Part shown: piece after piece, positions 25,548 through 33,806 of the stretch | Numbering within the stretch: position 1 is the first letter of the stretch | How the letters are laid out: each line of letters starts with the position of its first letter | Source: Halonotius sp046719765 | GTDB lineage: Archaea > Halobacteriota > Halobacteria > Halobacteriales > Haloferacaceae | Assembly: GCF_046719765.1 (NCBI RefSeq) | Contig: NZ_JABEBY010000009.1 | Coordinates: 1-64,000, forward strand | Length of the DNA: 64,000 bases | Reading direction: 5' to 3' | Program-made: the position numbers and the translations under genes | Notes under the pieces: generated by a model | What the model was told of the DNA's origin: nothing | What the model saw: the letters and a program-made list of their open reading frames with translations, nothing else | Database searches by the model: none

Positions 25548-25961
25548 CTATCCGAGCCGTTCATCGAGGATCAGCCGCGTTTTTGTCCCTTTGACCTCCT
25601 CTAGCTCGCGGGCCTGGCTGATCAGGTCGTTGACCGCCTGCGTGTCGACGCAGTCGACGACGAGCACAATATCATCTTCCCCTGAGACCTGCCAGACGAA
25701 ATCAACCTCCTCCCAGTCGGCCATCCGCTCGGAGACCTCGCTGGTGGTGACGTTCATATCGACCGAGACCTCGATCATCGCCTTCACGTTCCCGGTCTGG
25801 GTGGTGACAGTGAACCGCTCGATGATCCCCTCGCTTGTGAGGCGATCGACGCGGTTGCGCACGGTGCCCTCCGAGGTGCCGATCTCGTCGGCGATCTCGG
25901 TGTAGGGCGTCCGGGCGTCCCGCCGCAGGATCGAGAGGATCTGTCGGTCGAGATCGTCCAT
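25548..25961 (-). CDS. Lrp/AsnC family transcription regulator
   Basis: The protein has 137 residues. The HTH is MDDLDRQILSILRRDARTPY then EIADEIGTSEGTVRNRVDRL (1-45). An effector-binding RAM domain follows, with KAMIEVSVDM and SGEDDIVLVVDC. The length is the normal short Lrp. It is divergent from carA with 96 bases between starts, and a TTACGAA/TTCGTAA palindrome lies in that gap. Regulation of carA and itself is likely but inferred. Confidence 0.95.
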   Translation of the reverse strand: MDDLDRQILSILRRDARTPYTEIADEIGTSEGTVRNRVDRLTSEGIIERFTVTTQTGNVKAMIEVSVDMNVTTSEVSERMADWEEVDFVWQVSGEDDIVLVVDCVDTQAVNDLISQARELEEVKGTKTRLILDERLG

Positions 25962-25992
25962 GCCGTGAGATGCGCCGGCAGCCCCTTACCGA

Positions 25993-26007
25993 TTACGAAT
26001 TTCGTAA
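25993..26007. promoter_or_regulatory. Palindromic operator between the Lrp gene and carA
   Basis: A perfect 7-base inverted repeat ttacgaa-t-ttcgtaa. A further half-site (cgtaa) lies at the carA start. The palindrome lies 20 bases upstream of the carA TATA box. The spacing and AT-rich centre suit an Lrp dimer. Confidence 0.6.
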
Positions 26008-26026
26008 CGAACCTTCGAACGACGCA

Positions 26027-26033
26027 CTTATTA
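26027..26033 (+). promoter_or_regulatory. TATA box of carA
   Basis: The sequence cttatta starts 31 bases before ATG 26058. Confidence 0.6.
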
Positions 26034-26057
26034 GCGACGGTCGATACGTATCTCGTA

Positions 26058-27119
26058 ATGTCAGACGCCTACATCGCCCTGGCCGACGGTCGCGTGCTGG
26101 AGGCGCGCTGTCGCGCACCGGGCACCACCCGCGGCGAACTGGTGTTTACAACCGCCTATACAGGCTATGAGGAAAGCCTCACCGATCCCTCCTACGAGGA
26201 GCAGGTGCTCACCTTCTCCTACACGTTGATCGGCAACTACGGCGTCCGGGCCGACCGCTTCGAGTCCAGTCGCATCCACCCGCGTGCCGCCATCGCCCGC
26301 GAGTTCACCGACGAGATGGCGACATGGTTTGAATCCGAGGGTGTCCCCGCAATCGATCACATCGAGACGCGGGATCTCGTTACCTCCATCCGCGAAGACG
26401 GTGCGATGAAATGCGGGATCGCCGCCGGCGAGGACGTGACCCCCGAGGACGCCAAGGCCGAACTCGCCGAGTGCAAGGAGATGAGCGACCACACCGAGAT
26501 CGGCCAGCAGGTCACCACACCTGAGCCGACCGTCCACCGCGGCGGCGGCGAGGCCGACGTGGCACTCATCGACTGTGGCGCGAAGGGGTCGATCATCGAC
26601 TCACTGACCGACCGCGGCGCGGACGTCCACGTGCTGTCGTGTCAGATCTCCGCCGAGGAGATCCGCGAACTCGACCCTGACGTGCTGTTTATCTCCAATG
26701 GGCCGGGCGACCCCGCAAACTTCCAGAACGCCCAGTCGCTGGTCGAGGAGTTCGCCGGCGAGGTGCCGATCGCCGGCATCTGTCTCGGCCAGCAGATCGT
26801 CGCCCGCGCCTTTGGCGGCGACACCGAGAAGATGGCCTTCGGCCACCGCGGCGTCAACCAACCGGTGATCGATCTCGAAAGCAATCAGGTCGTGATGACG
26901 ACCCAGAACCACGGCTACACCGTCTCCGATCCAGGCGACCTCGAGGTTACGCAGCGGAACGTCAACGACGACACCGCCGAGGGGCTGGCCGACGACGAGC
27001 GCGGCATCATCACCCGTCAGTACCATCCCGAGGCCAACCCTGGCCCACATGACTCGCTTGGCTTCTTTGACGACGTGCTGGCGATGGTCGATCAGCAGTC
27101 GGCCGTCACCGCCGACTGA
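26058..27119 (+). CDS. carA: Carbamoyl-phosphate synthase small subunit
   Basis: The 353-residue glutamine amidotransferase subunit feeds ammonia to CarB for arginine and pyrimidine synthesis. Start MSDAYIALADGR is chosen by the TATA box and CarA N-terminal consensus. The N-terminal domain has GYEESLTDPSYE; the class I GATase domain carries the Cys nucleophile in GICLGQQI (about 240) and His/Glu in YHPEANPGPHD (about 325). carB is not adjacent here. Divergent Lrp regulator suggests amino-acid-responsive control. Confidence 0.96.
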   Translation: MSDAYIALADGRVLEARCRAPGTTRGELVFTTAYTGYEESLTDPSYEEQVLTFSYTLIGNYGVRADRFESSRIHPRAAIAREFTDEMATWFESEGVPAIDHIETRDLVTSIREDGAMKCGIAAGEDVTPEDAKAELAECKEMSDHTEIGQQVTTPEPTVHRGGGEADVALIDCGAKGSIIDSLTDRGADVHVLSCQISAEEIRELDPDVLFISNGPGDPANFQNAQSLVEEFAGEVPIAGICLGQQIVARAFGGDTEKMAFGHRGVNQPVIDLESNQVVMTTQNHGYTVSDPGDLEVTQRNVNDDTAEGLADDERGIITRQYHPEANPGPHDSLGFFDDVLAMVDQQSAVTAD

Positions 27120-27222
27120 GGCGCGGCGTCGAAGCGGCCCCGGGGAGCGACCGGCTCGAATCAATCACCGCCGACCGAAAATCGGCAGTCGTTTACTGCT
27201 TGCTGACCGACCTCTCGCTATC

Positions 27223-27615
27223 ATGGCTGACGTGCTCGATCAGGATCTCTACGAGCGAACCAAGGCACTACTGGAACCCGGCGACATCGAACTGGTTGGT
27301 GTAATTGTCCACACCGACCTCTCGGGCGAGGAGGATCTCGAAATGCAGGAGCTCACTGTCGATCTCAACGACGTGATCGCCGACCACACCAACAAGGGCG
27401 AGAGCTACATCTACGCCGGCAACGACGACCCCGAGTTCGCCTCGAATCAGTTCCACGGGCGCACGCTGGACGACGACGAGTTCGTCTGGGAGTGCCAGCA
27501 ACTGCTGCGGGACGGCCGGTTTCAGCTCGTCTTCTACTACGAGGCGACCGCGGATCACGAGGCGATCATCGAAGCGATAGAAGACCGCGGCCTGTCGGTG
27601 ACGCCGGTCCCGTAG
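27223..27615 (+). CDS. DUF5778-like haloarchaeal protein
   Basis: The protein has 130 residues from ATG 27223. DLYERTKALLEPGDIELVGV, then YAGNDDPEFASNQFHGR, then FQLVFYYEATADHEAII suggest a compact alpha/beta fold with no membrane segment. I associate it with DUF5778 from memory. A gtttact TATA-like stretch sits about 30 bases upstream. It follows carA on the same strand. Function unknown. Confidence 0.8.
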   Translation: MADVLDQDLYERTKALLEPGDIELVGVIVHTDLSGEEDLEMQELTVDLNDVIADHTNKGESYIYAGNDDPEFASNQFHGRTLDDDEFVWECQQLLRDGRFQLVFYYEATADHEAIIEAIEDRGLSVTPVP

Positions 27616-27711
27616 TCGATCGCCGACGGCACGGTCGACGACGACCGAGGAGGGGGTCTGGGTGTCGACGATAACCGGGAGGTTGAGTAGGCTGGCGATC
27701 CAACAGATGGT

Positions 27712-27933
27712 ATGGCAGCAACGACGTTGCGAGAGTTTCTCAGCACGGATGCCCTGCTGTTGGCGGCGGTGTTGCTCGTGGGTGTCGCCGGCTCCGGGGT
27801 CGCCCGGTGGAGCCTCGGTCAACTCGGGTTTACGACGCTTGGCGAGTTGGTCTACATCGCCGGCTACGGCGGGATGGTTGTCGTCGTCTGGTATGGCTGG
27901 ATTCGACCGCTTGACATTACTGGCCCGGAGTGA
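27712..27933 (+). CDS. Small two-helix membrane protein
   Basis: The protein has 73 residues, with hydrophobic stretches at about 14-28 (LLLAAVLLVGVAGSG) and 45-60 (LVYIAGYGGMVVVVW). The polar ends are short. It is followed closely by another small membrane protein. No family is recognised. Confidence 0.7.
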   Translation: MAATTLREFLSTDALLLAAVLLVGVAGSGVARWSLGQLGFTTLGELVYIAGYGGMVVVVWYGWIRPLDITGPE

Positions 27934-27982
27934 GAGGCGGAGAGACGACCGCAGCCCCATCTTGTGGCGACGAAGAACGGAA

Positions 27983-27990
27983 CTTTAATG
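27983..27990 (+). promoter_or_regulatory. TATA box of the 84-residue membrane protein gene
   Basis: The sequence ctttaatg lies about 30 bases before ATG 28019. Confidence 0.5.
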
Positions 27991-28018
27991 CGCGTTTCAG
28001 CGACACCACCTACTAGGC

Positions 28019-28273
28019 ATGCTGCCGTTATTCATCGACGCGATCCTGGTCGACTACCACCTTGGGCAGTTCCTCCTGCTCGGGTTCGTCCTGACGACCC
28101 TTGGCGCGCTCCCACTGAAATCACAGCGGGTGATCGGTGTCAACACGATCCTGTTCGGATTGATATTCGTGTTGACACCGATATCGCTGATGGAATCCGC
28201 ACGGGCGTATCTGTTTCTTGGCCTCGCCCTGCTGGTCATCGGCCCGATGATCTACGTCACCGCCCGCGGGTGA
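28019..28273 (+). CDS. Small membrane protein with three hydrophobic segments
   Basis: The protein has 84 residues. Segments at about 17-31 (QFLLLGFVLTTLGAL), 40-56 (GVNTILFGLIFVLTPIS) and 64-80 (YLFLGLALLVIGPMI) span the membrane. It lies 90 bases before thrB and has its own TATA box. No catalytic motif; possible role as a small transporter or subunit is only a guess. Confidence 0.75.
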   Translation: MLPLFIDAILVDYHLGQFLLLGFVLTTLGALPLKSQRVIGVNTILFGLIFVLTPISLMESARAYLFLGLALLVIGPMIYVTARG

Positions 28274-28362
28274 GGGTGCGGGCCGATGCACACGACGGCA
28301 GCCACAGGCCGGCGGCGGCCGGCTTCGCTACCTTTTTCGGGCGACTGCGATAACCCCAACGC

Positions 28363-29238
28363 ATGATTACGGTTCGGGCACCGGCGACGAGCGCGAACCT
28401 CGGCAGCGGGTTCGACGTCTTCGGCGTCGCCTTCGACCGGCCGGCCGACATCATCCGGGTCGAACGCGCCGAGCGGACGACCATCGAGATCACCGGTGTC
28501 GGCAGCCAGTATATCCCGACCGACCCCGACAGCAACACCGTCGGCGCGGTCGTCGACGCCTTAGACGCGCCGGCCCACATCGAGATCGACAAAGGCGTCC
28601 GGCCAGCCTCGGGGCTGGGCTCCTCGGCGGCGTCGGCAGCCGGCGCGGCCGTCGCGCTCAACGAACTCTACGATCGCGGGCTCTCCCGGGAGGAACTTGT
28701 CCCGATCGCCGCCGAGGGCGAGGCTGTCGTCTCCGGGACGGCCCACGCCGACAACGTCGCCCCATCGATCCTCGGCGGCTTCACGATCGCCACCGCCGAC
28801 GGGGTCGAATCCGTCAGCACCGATATCTCGCTTGTCGCCTGCCTGCCGGAGATCGCCGTCTCGACGCGGGATGCCCGCCGGGTCGTTCCCGAAACCGCAC
28901 AGATGAGCGAGGTCGTCGAGACCGTCGGCAACGCGGCGACGCTGGCCGTCGGGATGTGTCGCGGCGACCCTGATCTCGTCGGCCGCGGGATGGATGACCC
29001 GCTGGTGACGCCCGCCCGCGCGGAGTTGATCACCGGCTACGACGCGGTACGCGAGGCCGCCATCGATGCCGGCGCGACCGGCGTCACCGTCAGCGGAGCC
29101 GGCCCGTCGGTGCTGGCGGTCTGCCATGAGGGCGATCGGCGGGCGGTTGGGAGTGCGATGTTGACGGCCTTCGAGAACCACGAGGTCGACGCCCGCGTCT
29201 ACCAGACGCAGGTGAGCGACGGTGCGACGATTCTGTAG
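28363..29238 (+). CDS. thrB: Homoserine kinase
   Basis: The 291-residue GHMP-family kinase phosphorylates homoserine in threonine synthesis. N-terminus ITVRAPATSANLGSGFDVFG and ATP-binding RPASGLGSSAASAAGA (about 85-100) are present, plus C-terminal GATGVTVSGAGPSVLAV. Length fits. No other threonine genes adjoin. Confidence 0.96.
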   Translation: MITVRAPATSANLGSGFDVFGVAFDRPADIIRVERAERTTIEITGVGSQYIPTDPDSNTVGAVVDALDAPAHIEIDKGVRPASGLGSSAASAAGAAVALNELYDRGLSREELVPIAAEGEAVVSGTAHADNVAPSILGGFTIATADGVESVSTDISLVACLPEIAVSTRDARRVVPETAQMSEVVETVGNAATLAVGMCRGDPDLVGRGMDDPLVTPARAELITGYDAVREAAIDAGATGVTVSGAGPSVLAVCHEGDRRAVGSAMLTAFENHEVDARVYQTQVSDGATIL

Positions 29239-29341
29239 CGTATGCAGTGGTTGTCACTGAGAAACGAGTCAACAGAAGCGAGGGGAGAACAAAGCGAACA
29301 GCACGGCGAAAACGGCGCGTCAACAACGTTGCTGTTGCGAT

Positions 29342-30250
29342 TCAGACGCCGCGGCCCTGCAGCTTTTCGTCCTCGTCGAGGTCAACGTTTGCCTGCCCAC
29401 GCATGCCCTTGCCGGGATCTTTGGCGATCTCTTTCAGGGCCTCGGGATCGTCGTAGTTGTTGACCGCGGCGACAACCGAGGTACCCATCGCTTCGGGGTT
29501 TTCGGCACCGAAGATTCCTGAGCCAACAAAGATGCCATCACAGCCGAGCTGCATCATCAGCGCGGCGTCGGCGGGCGTGGCGATCCCGCCGGCAGCGAAG
29601 TTGACGACCGGCAGCCGGCCCATCTCGGCGGTCTCGTGGGTCAGCTCCCGCGGCGCACCGTGTTCGCGGGCCCACTCGTCGCGTTCCTCGTGGGCCATCC
29701 CGGTGAGCTTGCCGATCGATCGCTGGATGTTGCGCTGGTGGGTGACCGCCTGATTCACGTCGCCGGTGCCAGCCTCGCCCTTGGTGCGGATCATCGCCGC
29801 GCCCTCGTCGATCCGCCGGAGTGCTTCGGGGAGATTTCGGGCACCGCAGACGAACGGCGCGGTGAACTCGGTTTTGTCGATATGGTACCGGTCGTCGGCC
29901 TGTGTGAGTACCTCGCTTTCGTCGATCATGTCCGCGCCTGCGGCTTCGAGAATCTGAGCCTCGGCGGTGTGGCCGATCCGGGCTTTCCCCATCACCGGGA
30001 TCGAGACCTCCTCGGCGACCTCCTCCAGCGCGCCGGGGTCGGCCATGCGAGCGACGCCGCCACGTTTGCGAATGTCCGCGGGGACGGATTCGAGATGCAT
30101 CACCGCGACCGCGCCGGCATCTTCGGCGATACGAGCCTGTTCGCGGGTGACGACATCCATGATGACGCCGCCTTTCTGCATCTGTGCAAAGCCGCGTTTG
30201 ACCAACGACGTACCACGGCGCAGCGTCTCTAAATCGGTTGCCTCCGACAT
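29342..30250 (-). CDS. pdxS: Pyridoxal 5'-phosphate synthase lyase subunit PdxS
   Basis: The 302-residue subunit builds PLP from ribose 5-phosphate, glyceraldehyde 3-phosphate and ammonia with PdxT. GGVIMDVVTREQARIAEDAG, AVMHLESVPADIRKRGG (Schiff-base Lys region), and LPVVNFAAGGIATPADAA are PdxS signatures; the end EKLQGRGV is normal. Start MSEATDLE is preferred over 8 residues earlier. A cgttaag TATA lies about 26 bases upstream. pdxT is not adjacent. Confidence 0.97.
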   Translation of the reverse strand: MSEATDLETLRRGTSLVKRGFAQMQKGGVIMDVVTREQARIAEDAGAVAVMHLESVPADIRKRGGVARMADPGALEEVAEEVSIPVMGKARIGHTAEAQILEAAGADMIDESEVLTQADDRYHIDKTEFTAPFVCGARNLPEALRRIDEGAAMIRTKGEAGTGDVNQAVTHQRNIQRSIGKLTGMAHEERDEWAREHGAPRELTHETAEMGRLPVVNFAAGGIATPADAALMMQLGCDGIFVGSGIFGAENPEAMGTSVVAAVNNYDDPEALKEIAKDPGKGMRGQANVDLDEDEKLQGRGV

Positions 30251-30273
30251 AGTTACTGTTGGGGACGAGCACA

Positions 30274-30279
30274 CTTAAC
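30274..30279 (-). promoter_or_regulatory. TATA box of pdxS
   Basis: The minus strand gttaag lies about 25 bases before ATG 30250, in keeping with leaderless transcription. Confidence 0.5.
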
Positions 30280-30401
30280 GGGTGCTTTTCTTGGGAGTAT
30301 GACGACTGAAACAAGCGGTTGTCGGCGAACAGCGCGGTCGCTCAGCCCTGTGGTGGATCGGAAGCAGCGCGAAAATCGAGGCGGAAAATCGGCGTGGCGG
30401 C

Positions 30402-30427
30402 TACTCGTTGCCGAACATCTGGCGCAT
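30402..30427 (-). repeat. Copy of the secY 3' end
   Basis: Twenty-five of 26 bases match 31367-31392, the last codons of secY (reading MRQMFGNE then a stop). The copy is in the same orientation. Together they enclose the vapBC patch. The 30251-30530 stretch otherwise has no gene I trust. Confidence 0.75.
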
Positions 30428-30530
30428 GAGTAGTGCGATGTATTTAAGTTATGAACACAAGACAAGATCGGTCGAGCAACATGGACATCAAGCGGAGGTC
30501 ACGTCCTTCGCGTGTCGGCGGTGTCCCGAT

Positions 30531-30932
30531 TCACACGTCCTCGTCGAGCAGTTGTTGAGGGAGTTCCGCACCGTGCTCGACCAATTCTGAATCAAACGAG
30601 ACGAGGGTTGCGTCGGCAGCGTCGGCTGCCGAGAGGATCATCGCGTCCATGGGGTACAACAGCGTTTCCGATTGGAGGCGGTTCGCTGCCATCATATCGG
30701 AGGCGTCAGGAAAAGTCACGGTCATACGAGCGGTAACTCGGTTCTCGATGGCATCGATTCGATCCCGTTCGAACCGTTTCTTTTTGCTCAGAACACTCCG
30801 CAGTTCCATGAGGCTGAGAACCGAAACAAGTGGGTCGTCGACTTGATCAAGCAGTTCGATTGCTTCGTCAGACCGATCGGTATCCCGAGTAACGGCTGCG
30901 ACGAGAACGTTTGTGTCGAGGAGTACTCTCAT
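30531..30932 (-). CDS. vapC: PIN-domain VapC-like toxin
   Basis: The 133-residue PIN protein likely cuts RNA. Acidic residues are in place: MRVLLDTNVLVAA (Asp 6), VSVLSLMELRSVL (Glu about 43), YPMDAMILSAA (Asp about 96) and LVSFDSEL (Asp about 114). The ATG overlaps the antitoxin stop by 4 bases (ATGA). The toxin is inhibited by the upstream antitoxin by analogy. It is enclosed by secY-end repeats. Confidence 0.9.
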   Translation of the reverse strand: MRVLLDTNVLVAAVTRDTDRSDEAIELLDQVDDPLVSVLSLMELRSVLSKKKRFERDRIDAIENRVTARMTVTFPDASDMMAANRLQSETLLYPMDAMILSAADAADATLVSFDSELVEHGAELPQQLLDEDV

Positions 30933-31081
30933 AACCGTTCGCGGACGTCACGAACGGCTTCGACAGAGTCAACCTCGACATCGAGTCCCAGCTCTGAGAG
31001 TGCCTGTCCGAGCGGAACCGTCTCGTCATCATCGGGATCCGAGGAAACAAACTCCTCGAAATCGTCCGAAGTGAGACTCAT
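30929..31081 (-). CDS. Short antitoxin partner of VapC
   Basis: The 50-residue protein runs MSLTSDDFEEFVSSDPDDDE ... DVRERL. It is very acidic. A helical end (VEAVRDVRERL) could wrap the toxin. It lacks an evident DNA-binding domain. Its stop overlaps the vapC start by ATGA. Being right before a PIN toxin gives the assignment. Confidence 0.75.
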   Translation of the reverse strand: MSLTSDDFEEFVSSDPDDDETVPLGQALSELGLDVEVDSVEAVRDVRERL

Positions 31082-31295
31082 GCCTTACCTTACCCACCAA
31101 CTCGCAAAAGACTACTGGTGGTCTCGTTGTCCGTGATGAGAGGATAACTTCCAGACCATCGATCCGGATATGCGTCTCGCCGCAGTATCGACACTGTGTG
31201 ACTGACGACTGGATCGAGTCAGTCTGATCGCCGGTGACTGGGTCGGCCTCGTCGAGCTGCCCGAAGAAGTCGTCCGAGTCGGTCACTGCCGCCAC
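31029..31295 (-). pseudogene. Possible truncated zinc-ribbon ORF
   Basis: The 88-codon frame with GTG start has a plausible first part (DSDDFFGQLDEADPVTGDQ and CRYCGETHIRIDG, one Cys pair) but its last 30 residues lose any protein-like look and run over the antitoxin gene. I read this as a 5' remnant cut by arrival of vapBC, or a chance frame. Cys pair spacing resembles half a zinc knuckle. Confidence 0.3.
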
Positions 31296-31336
31296 CCCCA
31301 GGGAGACAATCGAGGACGCTGCAGTCGCTCAGTGTC

Positions 31337-31343
31337 AAAAAAA
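31337..31343 (-). terminator. T-run terminator after secY
   Basis: Seven A bases on the plus strand give TTTTTTT on the transcript strand, 23 bases after the secY stop. Archaeal terminators are such T tracts. It would end the long ribosomal transcript. Confidence 0.6.
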
Positions 31344-31365
31344 TGTAAAGGAGTGGAGAGGTTCG

Positions 31366-32856
31366 TTACTCGTTGCCGAACATCTGCCGCATCATCGGAT
31401 GCATCTCCATCAGCTGCTCCTCGGCGATCTCCTCGTACAGCTTGTACGTAATGGAGACCGTCAGCAGCAGCCCGGTTCCGGAGACGTTCCCGATGGTGCC
31501 GAGCATGTTCGCCATCACCGCCAGCAGCCCGACCAGCGCGCCGCCGATAACGGTTACCTGCGGGATGTACCGCTCCATGACCTTCTCGACGACCTGCGGG
31601 TTCCGGCGGAAGCCGGGGATCTGCATCCCCGAGTCCTGGATCTGCTCGGCGGTCGCCTCCGGGCCCATCCCGGTGGTTTCGACCCAGAAGATCGCAAAGA
31701 TCGCCCCGCCGACGATCATGAAGATCAGGTCGATCCCGACCCGCAGACCGATCTGCCAGGGGTCGATCCCACCGGGCGTCAGCCCGAGGAACCACATCCA
31801 ATCCTGCCGCGATTGGATCGGAGCCATGTAGTAGAACAGCCCACCGAGTACCTGACTCCCGGTTTCGGTCGCCTGGTACTGTCCCAGCCACGCTGGCATC
31901 CCGTCGCCAAGCTGGCTGTAGAGGATCTGACCGATGAACTGGATGTTCGCCTGCAGGGCTCGCACGAGGATCATCGGTAGGACGCTGGCGTAGATCAGCT
32001 TCACCGGGAACCGGCCACGCGCCCCGCGGACGCGGGTGTGGCTCAGCGGGATCTCAACCCGAACCGATTCGGCGTAGACGACGATCACGAAGATCAGCAG
32101 CGTCGTGAAGATCGCCAGAATGCTCCCCGGATCGAACAGAATGCTCTGGAACCACTGACCGGTAAACGTCGGGCCAAGCGAGAGGTCACCAAAGAGAATC
32201 CCGTACCAACTCGCAAGGATCCCGGTTGTCGTGCCGAGCCCCTGCCAGCTGAGGATCCCACCGATCAGCTGTTGGCTCACGCCGGCGATAATGAAGAGGC
32301 CGACACCGGAGCCGACCCCCCATTTGCTGACGATCTCATCCAAAAACAGGATGAGGATCCCGCCAACGAACACCTGCGCGAAGATGATCAGCTGCACCCC
32401 GAAGGTACCAACCCCAAGCGATTGGCCAAGGGCTTGGTTCGCCGGGAGGAAGCCACCGCTGAACACCATCGGCGCGGCGGTCAGCGCGGTCATCACGACG
32501 ACAAGGAACTTCTGGAGCCCCTGATAGAGGATCTGATCGCGGGGATCATTCTCCGTATCAAGGCCAAGGAGGTTCGCACCGCCGAGCAGCTGCAAGACGA
32601 TCGAGGCGGTGACGATCGGGCCGATCCCGACCTGCAGGACTGAGCCCTGCCCGCCGGCGATGATCGAGCGGAACTGTCCGAAGATATCGCTGCCTTGGCC
32701 ACCCAAGCCGAACAGCTGGATGTTCGTCAGGAAGAAATACACCATGAGGACACTCGCGGTCCACAGGAGCTTCCGTTTGAACGGCACGTGCCCCTCCGGC
32801 CGTGCCACTGTCGGCATGCGGGTGAGAACCGGTTCGGCGGCCTCCTTCCAACCCAT
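31366..32856 (-). CDS. secY: Preprotein translocase subunit SecY
   Basis: The 496-residue channel subunit has ten predicted membrane helices. Landmarks: N-terminal amphipathic MGWKEAAEPVLTRMP, plug region after helix 1 (QLFGLGGQGSDIFGQF), GTLV-type helix 7 and the basic loop HTRVRGARGRFPVKL. The C-terminus MMRQMFGNE is cytoplasmic. Last gene of the ribosomal operon; adk, the common next gene, is not here. Confidence 0.97.
   Translation of the reverse strand: MGWKEAAEPVLTRMPTVARPEGHVPFKRKLLWTASVLMVYFFLTNIQLFGLGGQGSDIFGQFRSIIAGGQGSVLQVGIGPIVTASIVLQLLGGANLLGLDTENDPRDQILYQGLQKFLVVVMTALTAAPMVFSGGFLPANQALGQSLGVGTFGVQLIIFAQVFVGGILILFLDEIVSKWGVGSGVGLFIIAGVSQQLIGGILSWQGLGTTTGILASWYGILFGDLSLGPTFTGQWFQSILFDPGSILAIFTTLLIFVIVVYAESVRVEIPLSHTRVRGARGRFPVKLIYASVLPMILVRALQANIQFIGQILYSQLGDGMPAWLGQYQATETGSQVLGGLFYYMAPIQSRQDWMWFLGLTPGGIDPWQIGLRVGIDLIFMIVGGAIFAIFWVETTGMGPEATAEQIQDSGMQIPGFRRNPQVVEKVMERYIPQVTVIGGALVGLLAVMANMLGTIGNVSGTGLLLTVSITYKLYEEIAEEQLMEMHPMMRQMFGNE
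31367..31392 (-). repeat. secY 3' end, reference copy of the direct repeat
   Basis: It matches 30402-30427 with one mismatch. This is the functional end of secY. See the copy for detail. Confidence 0.75.
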
Positions 32857-32859
32857 GTA

Positions 32860-33342
32860 TTAGTCCTCGTCAGAGTCGTCGTTTACATCTTCCGCTTTCT
32901 GGCCTGCCTCGGTGAGCTCCGCCGCACCGCCGGCGTCCTCAAGGAGCTCGACAGCGTCAGCACTGAAGGCGTCGGCGGTGACGACCAGTTCGTTGCGAAC
33001 CTGGCCGTCGCCGAGCACCTTCACCACGTCAACGTCGTGGCCGGCGTCGGCAACGTCGCGGGCATCGATGACGTAGGCGTCACCGTCGGTCTCCGCGACG
33101 CCGTCAGCTGCCAGCAGTGCGGCATCCTCATCGAGCTTCTGGACGCTGATCTCCGCAACCGAATCCTGCAGCGAATCCGGTCGGGTGAAGCCGTGTTTGC
33201 CGATCGGCTCGTAGTTGTGGAACTCGTGTTTGTCACGGCCCGCACGGCCGCGGCCGCCACGGTGACCGGCACCGCGCCGGTTTTTGTGGGAGCCGCCGCT
33301 GTGGGTGCGGGAGCCGCGTTGTCTGCGTTTTTTCGATCCCAT
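32860..33342 (-). CDS. rpl15: Ribosomal protein uL15
   Basis: This is a 160-residue large-subunit protein. The basic Gly-rich N-terminus (KKRRQRGSRTHSGG, GHRGGRGRAGRDKHEF) threads into rRNA. The C-terminus is a globular domain with an acidic tail typical of halophiles. It starts in a TAATG junction with uL30 and is followed 3 bases later by secY. Confidence 0.96.
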   Translation of the reverse strand: MGSKKRRQRGSRTHSGGSHKNRRGAGHRGGRGRAGRDKHEFHNYEPIGKHGFTRPDSLQDSVAEISVQKLDEDAALLAADGVAETDGDAYVIDARDVADAGHDVDVVKVLGDGQVRNELVVTADAFSADAVELLEDAGGAAELTEAGQKAEDVNDDSDED

Positions 33343-33806
33343 TATCGCATCGCCTCCAGGAGCGCGTCGATATCCTCGGTCTCATGGGTGCCGAGCTGGC
33401 CGCCCTCGACGACCGGGTGTTTGATGCCGTCGTGACCGCCGCGTGGCGGGTGCAGCCGGACAACCGGTGCGAGGCCCTCATCGCGGAGCGTCGTCTCTTC
33501 GTCGACAAGCGCTTCGGCGAGGGCGTCGACATCGGCGTAATCGGTGTTGTCGGCGACCCACGCGTCATCGATGTCGCCGTCGCCCGTCTCGGGCTCACCA
33601 CGGCGACGCAGCAGCGTTGCCACCGTCTCGACGCTCGGTTCGCCGAAGGCCACGTAGTCGTTGACCTTCGTGATCATGCCGCGGTAGGTGTCGGTCTCGG
33701 GGACAAACGTGACGTGGTTCGTGCTGTGAAGATTCAGCATCTTCAGGGTGTCACGCACGTCCTGAGACATGTTGACCTCGCCGCGGAGCTGAACGATCGC
33801 CTGCAT
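33342..33806 (-). CDS. rpl30: Ribosomal protein uL30
   Basis: The 154-residue archaeal form is longer than the bacterial 60 residues. MQAIVQLRGEVNMSQDVRDTLK and HVTFVPETDTYRGMITKVND are conserved. The C-terminus has LHPPRGGHDGIKHP. The start at 33806 overlaps the uS5 stop (TAATG). Confidence 0.96.
   Translation of the reverse strand: MQAIVQLRGEVNMSQDVRDTLKMLNLHSTNHVTFVPETDTYRGMITKVNDYVAFGEPSVETVATLLRRRGEPETGDGDIDDAWVADNTDYADVDALAEALVDEETTLRDEGLAPVVRLHPPRGGHDGIKHPVVEGGQLGTHETEDIDALLEAMR

Noticed and set aside
30299..30433. A 44-codon plus-strand ORF (MTTETSGCRRTARSLSPVVD...) with cacttaac about 27 bases upstream
   Set aside because: The end is antisense to the secY-end repeat, composition is not like neighbours, and the TATA-like element is explained by pdxS on the other strand.
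30421..30450. A TATA-like cttaaata on the minus strand followed by ATGCGCCAGATG, giving a peptide MRQMFGNE
   Set aside because: An eight-residue peptide from a repeat of the secY end is more likely a by-product of the duplication than a gene.
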